From NCBI GenBank assembly GCA_044346175.1, contig JBIIZQ010000001.1, forward strand, positions 1 through 64,000: a stretch of 64,000 bases of DNA, written 5' to 3'. The stretch is from JBJTUH01 sp044346175 (lineage in GTDB: Bacteria; Cyanobacteriota; Vampirovibrionia; Vampirovibrionales; JAJTHC01). The notes beneath the pieces are model-generated. The model ran no database searches and was not told the origin of the DNA. It saw only the letters and a program-made list of their open reading frames with translations. The position numbers and the translations under genes are program-made. Shown here in pieces: positions 26,606 through 34,621 of the stretch (its first letter is position 1; every line of letters begins with the position of its first letter).

Positions 26606-27199
26606 TTACAGGGCATTTAAGCCTTCGGCAACTTCAAAGTAGGCTTGTGGGTATAGGCAAGCCACGCAGGCTTTAGGAGCGGCTTTGCCAAAGTGGATGT
26701 GTCCACAGTTGCGACAACGCCAAGCCACTTCACCTTCTTTCAAGAAAACAGTACCTTGGAGGACATCTTCGAGGAGCTTACGATACCGTGCTTCGTGGTG
26801 TTTTTCTACTTCCGCAATGGCTCGGAAGGCACTGGCTACTTTGGGAAAGCCTTCACGTGCTGCGACCTCGGCAAAATGAGGATAGAGTTCAGCCCATTCT
26901 TCATTTTCACCAGCCGCTGCGGCAGTAAGATTATCCGCCGTGGTGCCAATCCCTGAAGGGTAACTGGCGGTGATTTCCACAGGGTGTCCTTCTAGGAAAT
27001 CGAAAAAGCGTTTGGCATGCTCACGTTCTTGTTCTGCTGTTTCAAGAAAAACGCCAGCAATATGCTCATAGCCTTCTTCTTTGGCAACCTTAGCATAGTA
27101 GGTGTAACGGTTACGTGCTTGAGATTCACCAGCGAAAGCAGCCATTAAGTTTTTTTCTGTTTGTGTGCCATGAAGGGTGGGGGTGTTTTGTGAAAACAT
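26606..27199 (-). CDS. Rubrerythrin
   Basis: 197 residues from ATG 27199. The diiron four-helix bundle has two ExxH-type ligands: AFAGESQARNRYTYYA, ETAEQEREHAKRFF, then FRAIAEVEKHHEARY. The C-terminal rubredoxin domain has CRNCGHIHFG and ACVAC, four cysteines. Rubrerythrin reduces hydrogen peroxide in anaerobic or microaerophilic bacteria. It lies between rpsO and pnp, each gene being closed by its own hairpin. Frame open to 27274, but the added part is not family-like. Confidence 0.95.
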   Translation of the reverse strand: MFSQNTPTLHGTQTEKNLMAAFAGESQARNRYTYYAKVAKEEGYEHIAGVFLETAEQEREHAKRFFDFLEGHPVEITASYPSGIGTTADNLTAAAAGENEEWAELYPHFAEVAAREGFPKVASAFRAIAEVEKHHEARYRKLLEDVLQGTVFLKEGEVAWRCRNCGHIHFGKAAPKACVACLYPQAYFEVAEGLNAL

Positions 27200-27351
27200 G
27201 GTTTTAGGTGGATGACCTTTCCCAGGTGAGGAGCAAATGAAATAACGTGCCTTAAGCAAGAAGAAATAAAGCACATAGTATACCCATGCGTGTACTCGTT
27301 GTTAAGTGTAACGTGAAGGCTCTGGAGAGACATCTTATATTAAGATAATTT

Positions 27352-27389
27352 TAAGATACCCTGTCTTGAAAACAAGACAGGGTATCTTA
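27352..27389 (-). terminator. Perfect 17-bp hairpin after rpsO
   Basis: TAAGATACCCTGTCTTG (27352-27368), AAAA, CAAGACAGGGTATCTTA (27373-27389). It is the most stable stem in the window, 31 bases after the rpsO stop. Only a weak T-rich stretch follows on the minus strand. Confidence 0.85.
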
Positions 27390-27419
27390 GCAAGTGTATT
27401 GGAGAGCGTCGTAAGAGGA

Positions 27420-27692
27420 TTACTTACGGATTTTAAGACGCTCAAGCAACTTTTTGTAGGTTTCCAAGCTGACCTGACGTTGGTAGTAGTTCAACAAGCC
27501 ACGACGACGACCTACCATCATGGATAAACCACGACGGCAAGCAAAGTCTTTGGGGTTTGCACGAAGATGCTCGGTCAACTCACGAATACGCTGAGAAAGA
27601 ATAGCGATTTGTACTTCAGAACTCCCCACATCCCCTTCGGCACGCTGGAAGTCTTTAATGATTTGTTGTTTTTTTTCTTTTTTAAGAGCCAT
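27420..27692 (-). CDS. rpsO: Ribosomal protein S15
   Basis: 90 residues, full family length: MALKKEKKQQIIKDFQ, GSSEVQIAILSQRI, then GRRRGLLNYYQRQ, the 16S rRNA-binding segment. S15 binds the central domain of 16S rRNA early in 30S assembly. GAAAGGAG lies 13 bases before the ATG. It is monocistronic by its own strong hairpin, unlike the usual rpsO-pnp arrangement. Confidence 0.97.
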   Translation of the reverse strand: MALKKEKKQQIIKDFQRAEGDVGSSEVQIAILSQRIRELTEHLRANPKDFACRRGLSMMVGRRRGLLNYYQRQVSLETYKKLLERLKIRK

Positions 27693-28250
27693 AGCTTTTC
27701 GAGGCTCCTTTCAATGAGGTCTATATAGGTGGGAAACGCTTCTGAGTGAGCAAGGGGTCAACACAAAGGTTATTTTTTTGACAACACACCTTTGTTAGAC
27801 ACTGTCGCTTTGGGTGATAAGCCTTACCTGCAAAGAAGTTGGTGTGATGATACATGACTTAAAAATGGGCTGTCATTACAGCACATTGAGAACCGTGTAT
27901 TGTATCAAGACTTTTCTACGTTAACAGGAACATGCGTCTATCGCAAGCTGTGTTATACTTGGAGAGTGTTTATTTTTAGGTTGTTAAAACGACAGTTGTG
28001 GTAACGGTCATCGCAGTGACCCCCCATGCTGTGATACCGACCTGTGTTCGGTAGGGACAAGGTAAACCAAGTATCCTAAAAAAAGAAGCCCTATGGGTTC
28101 GCCTTTTTGACTACTTAAAAAATAAACATCCTCTATACTTGCAGTGTGGGATGCGTGTTCATCCTTGATAACCTAGATATTTGGGTTCTTCTATGTTTCG
28201 TATGGCGTATAGATGTCACATAGAGATGTTCTGGATTGCGAAAGTTTTTT
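27693..28250. other. Intergenic region with a structured-RNA candidate
   Basis: About 560 bases between divergent rpsO and the efflux gene. Near rpsO an ACAAAGGT/ACCTTTGT inverted repeat spans a TTGACA (27778-27783). A candidate structured RNA lies at 27955-28108. No ORF is supported. Confidence 0.5.
27955..28108 (+). ncRNA. Candidate structured RNA, possibly 6S-like
   Basis: ATACTTGG (27955-27962) pairs perfectly with CCAAGTAT (28067-28074), closing a 120-base domain. Inside, CGGTcATCGCAG pairs with CTGTGATACCG over 11 bp with one bulge, leaving a large internal bubble, which resembles the 6S RNA layout. It is followed by AAGCCC TAT GGGTT and a CTTTTT run like a terminator. Against this, TATACT at 27954 also looks like a -10 box inside the closing stem. 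The strand is chosen by the T run. Confidence 0.3.
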
Positions 28251-30311
28251 ATGATGGTCTTTATAGCGGGGTGGATGCACCTGTGGCGAGTTCACCCTCG
28301 TACTATTTCCTTTTTGTGGGCTATGGTGAGTGGGTTCATCTTGCTTGGTATGAGTCGTGGTGTTTTTTGTGTCTCTATTTCGGAACCATCGTTGGAAGCA
28401 CCGTCTCTTCATGGCGAATTAAGCACGCCACCCTCCGCCCCGCCATCTCCTAGTGAGCCATCTCTTGGCCTGCCCCCTGCTTTTCAAAGCACGGAGCCAA
28501 AAGCAACCGATACTGAACCCTTGCTTCTGCCTCAGATGCCTCCTTCTTCTTCGACTACCTCCACCCCTGCTCCTAGTCAAGTATCTAGTCCATCTTCTCA
28601 AGATGCAAAAACAGTAGAAGTGGAGGAGGCAGACGATGAAATTCCCCCCTCGCTCCAAGGGTTAACCTCTCAAGAGCGTTTGCGTCAAGAGTCTGAGCCA
28701 GCGACCAAATTCTTAACCCCCGCACCTGTGCAGAATACCCCTTCTCAGTTGCCTCCTTCACGCCCCATTTATCCTCCGCAAAACCCTCAGGGAAGAGGCA
28801 CTTTTCAACCCTTAGAAGTGCCATCCCCCCATACAGTAGGGCGTAAGCACTTGACGCTTGAGACCATTCTCAACGAACTTCCCAAACAAGCCATTGACCT
28901 TCATCTCCTTCAAGCAGAGACTCGGAGCTTAGAGGCTCAAAAAAGACGGGAAATGGCAAAACTCCTCCCCAATTTAGGGGTAGACAGTACCTTGGAGAGA
29001 ACTTCAGGCAGTATGGGTACCAACCGAGGTACCTTGCGTGTTGACCAGCAAAGCTACCGTTCTCAAATTCGTGCAACGTTGAACCTTAATCTTGGTGGTA
29101 GGGAGTTCTTTCAATGGAAAAGTATAGATTTTCAACGCCTACAGAAGCAATGTCAATGGGAAGAAACGTTGAACCGTCGAACGCTCGATGCACTCACGGC
29201 GTATTATCAATGGCAAAGAGAGCTGAGTTATTTTGTCATGATGCAGGCTCTTTTAAAAGAGATGCGTCGTCTCTCTGAGCAACTTACTTTGGATAAAAGT
29301 ATTACTGACGTAGCAACCTCTGAGGCTATGGACTATCAAAGAAGTTTGAGCAGTCGTTTGATACGCCCCGCACTGCTTGACCAGCAATTACGTACCCTCC
29401 GAGCTGAAACCAGTGCAAACCAGTATCTGAGCCAGTTACTGATAGGTTTGAATCGTGACATTACGAATCTACAAGTGCCTCAAGTCCTCAATAGTCCTAA
29501 ACTCCCTGATTATCAGGCTTATCAAACCCCCTATAACCTTTCATGGCTTGAGCCTGCTAAGATGCTTCCTGAACCATGGCAGGTACGTACTATCCCCTTA
29601 CTTCCTGAAAAACTTTTATCTATCAGTGTTTTACAGCTGAGTTATGAGGCATCCGCAGCGGCACAATCTCCTCAAAAGCAGCGTGAGGTTTCTCAGGCTC
29701 TCAGTCTTAGCAACCTCCTAACGATTGCCAAACAAAATCGTCCCCTTTTAGCCCAGCGTTATTTGCAACTTGCGGTGATTGAGTACGCCTTTAAGGCAAA
29801 ACGTGCAGACTTACTAAGCCCTACCTTGTTAGTGGATGCTTCTGTGAGAAATGTTGCCGCTGAAGTAGGTCAACCTGAACACAGCACCCGATACTACGGT
29901 GGTTTAAGTTGGTACCCTTTACAGGGCTTAGGGCAGAGCTATTTGGCTGAACAGGCGGATATGCAGGCACGACGTGAAGCGTCACGCTTGGCTTATGAGG
30001 CTACGTTTAACCAAGTAACACTGAACCTCCAGAATCAGCTTTTGCAATACCAGTTGTTGGAAAAACAATATCAGGTTGCTGAAAGTAAGTTAAGGGATAC
30101 TTTGAATTTGGTTCAAGACCTTAAAGAAGGACAGGCGGATGCACTGGGGGTTTGGCTAAGAACGATGACGGTGTGGTCTGATGCACAATCTGAGTATTTA
30201 TCGACCGTGCGTGACTTAAATCTGATACAACTTCAGATTTTAGCAGAGCTGGGTTTACTTACCCCAGAGTGGCTTTTAAAGCATGTCTTGATACCCCAAG
30301 AGGCTTCATGA
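28251..30311 (+). CDS. TolC-like outer-membrane efflux protein
   Basis: About 686 residues. The N-terminus has a hydrophobic signal segment (ISFLWAMVSGFILLG) followed by a proline- and serine-rich linker to about residue 190. The rest consists of two long alpha-helical repeats as in the OEP/TolC family (LHLLQAETRSLEAQKRREMAKLLPNLGVDS; NRPLLAQRYLQLAVIEYAFKAKRADLLSPTLLVDASV), ending with NLIQLQILAELGLL. It would form the outer-membrane channel of an efflux or type I secretion system. No membrane-fusion or pump gene is adjacent. The linker is unusually long. ATG 28251 was preferred over the TTG at 28236. Confidence 0.75.
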   Translation: MMVFIAGWMHLWRVHPRTISFLWAMVSGFILLGMSRGVFCVSISEPSLEAPSLHGELSTPPSAPPSPSEPSLGLPPAFQSTEPKATDTEPLLLPQMPPSSSTTSTPAPSQVSSPSSQDAKTVEVEEADDEIPPSLQGLTSQERLRQESEPATKFLTPAPVQNTPSQLPPSRPIYPPQNPQGRGTFQPLEVPSPHTVGRKHLTLETILNELPKQAIDLHLLQAETRSLEAQKRREMAKLLPNLGVDSTLERTSGSMGTNRGTLRVDQQSYRSQIRATLNLNLGGREFFQWKSIDFQRLQKQCQWEETLNRRTLDALTAYYQWQRELSYFVMMQALLKEMRRLSEQLTLDKSITDVATSEAMDYQRSLSSRLIRPALLDQQLRTLRAETSANQYLSQLLIGLNRDITNLQVPQVLNSPKLPDYQAYQTPYNLSWLEPAKMLPEPWQVRTIPLLPEKLLSISVLQLSYEASAAAQSPQKQREVSQALSLSNLLTIAKQNRPLLAQRYLQLAVIEYAFKAKRADLLSPTLLVDASVRNVAAEVGQPEHSTRYYGGLSWYPLQGLGQSYLAEQADMQARREASRLAYEATFNQVTLNLQNQLLQYQLLEKQYQVAESKLRDTLNLVQDLKEGQADALGVWLRTMTVWSDAQSEYLSTVRDLNLIQLQILAELGLLTPEWLLKHVLIPQEAS

Positions 30312-30313
30312 GG

Positions 30314-31321
30314 CTAGTTACTGAGAGCAATAGGGGTGTCTAAGAACCTGCAACGGCTTCCCTGTTGGGTGCCACGACGTGCAAATTCTGCTTCGATATC
30401 TTGCATGACATGACTCCGCTGTTGAGATACCCACTTTGGAGCCACAACGAATTGTGGGTGTCCATTACCACTGACTCGATGCAGAATGCACTCAGGGTGA
30501 AGTCGCTCGATAAAATCGCAACAAAGAGAGACATAATCCTCATAGCTGATTTGTGACCACTCCCCTCGTAGATACGCATCGGCAATGGGTGTGCCTTTCA
30601 TCGCTACAAGAAGATGGATTTTTACAGCATCCACTCGGAGTTCAGCCAATTTATCGGCGGTTGCCATTTGCATCTCCCAAGTCTCCTGTGGGAGTCCTAG
30701 AATCACATGCACGCAATGTTCAAGCTCAAGGGCTTTGGTCCATGTGAGTGCTTGTAGGAAGTCTTCATAGGTCTCGCAGCGATTGAGGTCGGCGAGTGTC
30801 TTATTATGAATTGTTTGCAACCCATACTCGACGCATACGAGCGGGACTCGGTTTTTATAGGAAGCAATGAGTGCTAGTTTTTCTGGGTCAACGCAGTCAG
30901 GACGTGTGGAAATCCCTAAGCCGATAATGTCAGGACTTACCTCTAGGGCAGCATCGTACAGGCTTTTGAGCTTTTCTACAGGGGCGTAGGTGTTGGTGTA
31001 AGCTTGGAAGTAGGCAATAAATTTTTCCGCCTTGAAACGATGTTTTCGATAAGCCATGTTGTCAATAATTTGTTTCTGAATGGCGGTTTTAGGAGGATGG
31101 CTTCTGGCTGCACTGCCTGTATCATCACAAAAAGTGCAACCGCCAAACCCTTTCGTACCGTCTCGGTTAGGACAGTTAAACCCCGCATCAATCGATACTT
31201 TATACACTCTTACGCCAAAGCGGGCTTGCAACATGGCATTAAAACTACGGTAGGGTTTAGGGGGTGAGGACTGTACTTGTGAGGGGGGGAGTGAAGCATG
31301 GGCTACATCATGTGGGGTCAT
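30314..31321 (-). CDS. Radical SAM protein, TIGR01212/YhcC family
   Basis: 335 residues. The cluster cysteines are Cys50, Cys62 and Cys65 in the family's long-spaced motif (C-x11-C-x2-C, with GFNCPNRDG and GGCTFCDD). FGVRVYKVSIDAG and GISTRPDCVDPEKL are also typical, and HVILGLPQETWEMQ follows. This family, which includes E. coli YhcC, has no settled reaction. It converges with the efflux gene, 2 bases apart. Confidence 0.9.
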   Translation of the reverse strand: MTPHDVAHASLPPSQVQSSPPKPYRSFNAMLQARFGVRVYKVSIDAGFNCPNRDGTKGFGGCTFCDDTGSAARSHPPKTAIQKQIIDNMAYRKHRFKAEKFIAYFQAYTNTYAPVEKLKSLYDAALEVSPDIIGLGISTRPDCVDPEKLALIASYKNRVPLVCVEYGLQTIHNKTLADLNRCETYEDFLQALTWTKALELEHCVHVILGLPQETWEMQMATADKLAELRVDAVKIHLLVAMKGTPIADAYLRGEWSQISYEDYVSLCCDFIERLHPECILHRVSGNGHPQFVVAPKWVSQQRSHVMQDIEAEFARRGTQQGSRCRFLDTPIALSN

Positions 31322-31555
31322 GGTACACCTTAGGGATTCATTGAGGTTGTTTGAGGCGTGACTTTGAGGCGTGACAGTGTATATAAAATCAATCGAGCAT
31401 GGGTCGAGCGCTAAGCGATAACGTAACGTGCGGTAAAAGATGCAATCCGTGAGGGTTGATAAACCTACCGTGGGTAAGCTGATGATACTTCAAGGATACC
31501 TCATCCCCAAAGCATTTCTTCTGAAAGCTGCGTACTTTCATCTTCACTGTTACCT

Positions 31556-32341
31556 TTAACCATTGATAACCCATCGGCGTTCTTGTGGTGTGAAAAGCTT
31601 TTTAACCCAATACTTTTCCTTGCCAAAGTTCATGCGTGGAAAATGCCCTTTGAGACCATCTTTTCGGTAGGCATCTTCGGTGGCTCGTGACCACCGTCGA
31701 CTCCGCTCAAGGGCATACGAGAGAGGTTGTCCAGTGTACTCCGCTTTAATGCGTTGCCCTGTAAGGTCTGCAAAGCGTTCTTCGGGAAGGCTGTTTCTAT
31801 TTTTGAGTCCGTGCTTCTGTCGTTGCTGCCAAAGGTACGCATGGCCTGTTTCGTGTCCCAAAATACGCAGGTGTTCTTCAAAGGGTAAGCCGTTTCTGAG
31901 GGTGGTGCGGTTTTTATGCGGTTCGTGGTAGCCGTAGTCTTTTATCCATGACTTGAAGCGAACCTCGGGGATTTTAAAAGTTGGCAATTGCTTTAAGAGT
32001 TTCTGCCCGGTAGGTGTCCCAAATAAAGCCTTTTTTAAGCTTTGGATTCTTTGTGCTTGCCATTGTTGACGATGCCCCCACCCTGCTACGGATAGTCCAG
32101 CAACAGTACCACTGATTGCAGGTAATACCCAGCTTGGAGGCTGATGGGAGCCACGGGCAGGAGGGGCTTTTTTTTGTGTCTCGGTCTGACCTGCCTCACG
32201 AGTGGTACGCAGGAGATTGGGTATGGGGGCTTGGTAGCCAAGTTGAAAGGGTTTGCCCAAATCAAAAAGCATCATGATGCTAAAGCCAGTCCTTTTACTG
32301 TTACGGTATCTTATTGAAAGATTTTCCCCTGTAGGTTTCAT
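31556..32341 (-). CDS. Hypothetical protein with HExxH metallopeptidase-like motif
   Basis: 261 residues. A hydrophobic segment (WVLPAISGTVAGLSVAGWG, residues 71-89) suggests a membrane anchor or a signal. The soluble part has HETGH at residues 163-167, followed 20 residues later by EERFAD (Glu187/188), the spacing and sequence expected of a zinc metallopeptidase with a glutamate third ligand. The rest is basic and matches no family known to me. The start could instead be the ATG at 32275. It is followed downstream by about 230 bases without a gene. Confidence 0.65.
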   Translation of the reverse strand: MKPTGENLSIRYRNSKRTGFSIMMLFDLGKPFQLGYQAPIPNLLRTTREAGQTETQKKAPPARGSHQPPSWVLPAISGTVAGLSVAGWGHRQQWQAQRIQSLKKALFGTPTGQKLLKQLPTFKIPEVRFKSWIKDYGYHEPHKNRTTLRNGLPFEEHLRILGHETGHAYLWQQRQKHGLKNRNSLPEERFADLTGQRIKAEYTGQPLSYALERSRRWSRATEDAYRKDGLKGHFPRMNFGKEKYWVKKLFTPQERRWVING

Positions 32342-32650
32342 CCCCTTGTGATTGTTTTATTACTATAAGAGTAAAAACATCCTATATCCTAAAAGATGCC
32401 AAGAGTGCGTTATGTTTTGAGCCACGGTTTGAAGGAAGGTATTTTAAAGTGGTCAAAAAGGTAAATATATAGAGCTTTTTTGTTTACTTTGAGGTCCTGT
32501 GGATACCTCTTATATGGTCGGTATCACAGAGCTTATCACGACTGTACGTTTAACCATTCACCATAAACGTACGCTATTTTCCGTCATGCTTGACTTATAC
32601 GTACGTTTGAGGCTTAATAATACACATGGAAAACACTCCATACTCTTAGT
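32342..32650. other. Intergenic region before tRNA-Val
   Basis: No gene. GTACGTTTA (32544-32552) and TAAACGTAC (32564-32572) form a 9-bp inverted repeat with an 11-base spacer; a third GTACGTTT lies at 32601-32608. TTGACT (32591) and a TAATAA near 32616 could be the tRNA promoter. Confidence 0.5.
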
Positions 32651-32726
32651 GGGCAGTTGGCGCAGTTGGTAGCGCACCACATTGACATTGTGGTGGTCAC
32701 TGGTTCGAGTCCAGTACTGCCCACCA
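32651..32726 (+). tRNA. tRNA-Val (GAC)
   Basis: A complete cloverleaf: acceptor GGGCAGT/ACTGCCC, D-stem GCGC/GCGC with AGTTGGTA loop, anticodon stem CCACA/TGTGG with loop TTGACAT (anticodon GAC at 32684-32686), T-arm ACTGG TTCGAGT CCAGT, discriminator A and an encoded CCA end. Confidence 0.97.
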
Positions 32727-32757
32727 AGAGCTTATATTTTGAGAGAGCTTACATACG

Positions 32758-33495
32758 CTAGGCGTTTGCGAACCAGTGCCATTTAAGGATGCGAAGATGT
32801 TCTTTGCTTTCAGACCCTAAGCTTGCAGGGAGAGACTGAATCGTTAAAAGGGCATCCAGATGACTTAAGGCGAAGTTAATACCCAAACGTTCAGGCCATT
32901 CGATAAAAAAGATGGGGTTGTCTGTTGCCATGGTAGGTTCAAAACGACGGCATGCTTCTTCAAACTGTGGAAAAAACGTGTGTAGCATCCGATGATGTGT
33001 ACTTGTGAGTGTTTCGGGAGATGTGCCAGTGTTTGAAGTCTCTAACAAAGGTGCCGTATCTCGGTAGAGGTCTGCATGAAAAGCCACAGGGAGACCTTCT
33101 GCTGTGTGGTATTCATGGAGTCTTGTAAAAGTTGGACTTGTAACCTCTGGGGTGAGGGTTCTCCAAGCCGTGGATAAAGTATCATCCGAGGTCGCTTCAA
33201 GGATGCGTTGTGTGACAAGATGTTGAATAAGCGTTGTTTTGCCCGCACCCATAGGCCCCGAAAGACCAAGACGAAGCCCCGAAAAGCCCTCTGCTTTGAG
33301 GTAACGATGGATAACCTCTGCATAGTGCTTTTCAGCTTCTTGGGATGTCAAGCCTTTGATAAGCTCAGTTTGAGATGTTTCAGTAGGGTATTGCCAAGAA
33401 GCTTCTGGAAAGGCATGAGGTAGCACTTCGGCCCATGTGGTATCAGGTAATGGATTGGGGAGGATGAAGGGGCTATTTTGCGATAACGAGGTCAT
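32758..33495 (-). CDS. tsaE: tRNA threonylcarbamoyladenosine biosynthesis ATPase TsaE
   Basis: 245 residues. The P-loop GPMGAGKTT lies at residues 80-88, VAFHADLYR matches the family's H/V-D-x-Y-R motif, and FIEWPERLG is the typical 'IEWPE' motif. TsaE drives the TsaBD complex that makes t6A at position 37 of ANN-decoding tRNAs. It is about 90 residues longer than usual, with an N-terminal extension and inserts between the P-loop and the DLYR motif. It is next to a tRNA gene, on the other strand. Confidence 0.88.
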   Translation of the reverse strand: MTSLSQNSPFILPNPLPDTTWAEVLPHAFPEASWQYPTETSQTELIKGLTSQEAEKHYAEVIHRYLKAEGFSGLRLGLSGPMGAGKTTLIQHLVTQRILEATSDDTLSTAWRTLTPEVTSPTFTRLHEYHTAEGLPVAFHADLYRDTAPLLETSNTGTSPETLTSTHHRMLHTFFPQFEEACRRFEPTMATDNPIFFIEWPERLGINFALSHLDALLTIQSLPASLGSESKEHLRILKWHWFANA

Positions 33496-34200
33496 GTATC
33501 AAGTTCTCATGTTCTTTCATTTAGAAATATTGTAATTTCCAAAGTTTCTAGCATACTAAGCAAATTTCGATAGGTAATACCTTACTTTGTTGATTCCATT
33601 TTTAGGTTCTGATTGTGCTTATTATATCTTGAAAAATACTCGGTTCCTTAAAAAGTTACATGAAAATTAAAATAATGACAAGACATACCGACTTTAACGT
33701 TTAGGTCTGGTAAACTTTGGGGAGATGTATGATACCCTCAAGGCTTATGAAATCTATGAAAAACAAGCACTACAGACAGTCGTATATTTCTCCACGTCAT
33801 TAGAAATTACACTAAAAGGGTATTTAATGCCTACTTATTTATACAAGGGGAGGTCAGGAGAGCATTTCAACTTTTTCCGTCCTGCCGTCCCCTGTCGTCA
33901 TACCGTCGTCATACCGATTTTCATCGGTATCCAGAGGGCTTGAGGAAGACCCCGCAACTTCGTATAGGGTTTTCGTGCAGGGTGACGAGGGATGATAAGG
34001 CAAGACACCCACGTTTTAGGATGCTGTCCTATGTTTGGCATAGACGGGGTAAAAAGCCAGACCTTATTGGTGTAACCCGCTTGTGTCGCATGGCATACTA
34101 GCCTTTAACAGGGTCTCTTTGGTATACTGTGAAGGTATAGCGTCGTATTTTATAGCTACTTTAAACTGAATTTCACGTGCCTGAAGGATGACACCATTGT
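33496..34200. other. 700-base intergenic region
   Basis: No supported gene. It includes AT-rich DNA, a dispersed ATACCGAT palindrome at 33911-33930, and GC-richer sequence around 33930-34080. A 72-codon ORF at 33725 reads into the palindrome and is not convincing. Confidence 0.6.
33911..33930. repeat. Dispersed palindrome, ATACCGAT type
   Basis: ATACCGAT, TTTC, ATCGGTAT with perfect 8-bp arms, preceded by GTC and followed by CCAGAGG. Copies at 41667-41686, 44792-44811 and, in reverse, 60570-60589. Confidence 0.8.
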
Positions 34201-34524
34201 ATGATGACTGCACACATTACCGAAAAAGATGTACACCATGTGGCAAAACTCGCCTCTTTATCCCTCAGTGAAGAGGAAATGCAAACTTATCAACAAGACC
34301 TTGGTAAAATTTTGGGCATGATTGCCGAACTCAACGCCCTTCCTACTGAAACCGTCGCCACGCTCAAAGAACATTACCATGCGGGTATTGTCACAGTGGA
34401 TGGCTCAGGAGACCATCTTCGGGAGGACGTTGTGCAAGAAGGACCCTCCCGAGAAGCCCTGATGCAAAATGCTCCCGATACCGAGGAAGGCTTTTTCCGT
34501 ATTCCTAAAATCCTCGCCCACTAA
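34201..34524 (+). CDS. gatC: Asp-tRNA(Asn)/Glu-tRNA(Gln) amidotransferase subunit C
   Basis: 107 residues, usual length for GatC. ITEKDVHHVAKLASLSLSEEE at the N-terminus and LREDVVQEG plus GFFRIPKIL at the end are the family hallmarks. GatC stabilises GatA in the GatCAB complex that makes Gln-tRNA(Gln) and Asn-tRNA(Asn). gatA and gatB are not in the window. Start ATG 34201 or 34204. A permease gene follows about 100 bases later. Confidence 0.95.
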   Translation: MMTAHITEKDVHHVAKLASLSLSEEEMQTYQQDLGKILGMIAELNALPTETVATLKEHYHAGIVTVDGSGDHLREDVVQEGPSREALMQNAPDTEEGFFRIPKILAH

Positions 34525-34621
34525 AGCAAATACGAGTGTGGCAAAGACTATTCTGTAGCCCTCGTGTGTCTCATCAATATCCCTCGTATTCAAGAAAAAC
34601 CGCCCCGTGGTGTCACCTACA

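Noticed and set aside
33725..33943. 72-codon plus-strand ORF with GGGGAG before it
   Set aside because: It ends inside a dispersed palindrome and its second half is repeat-derived.
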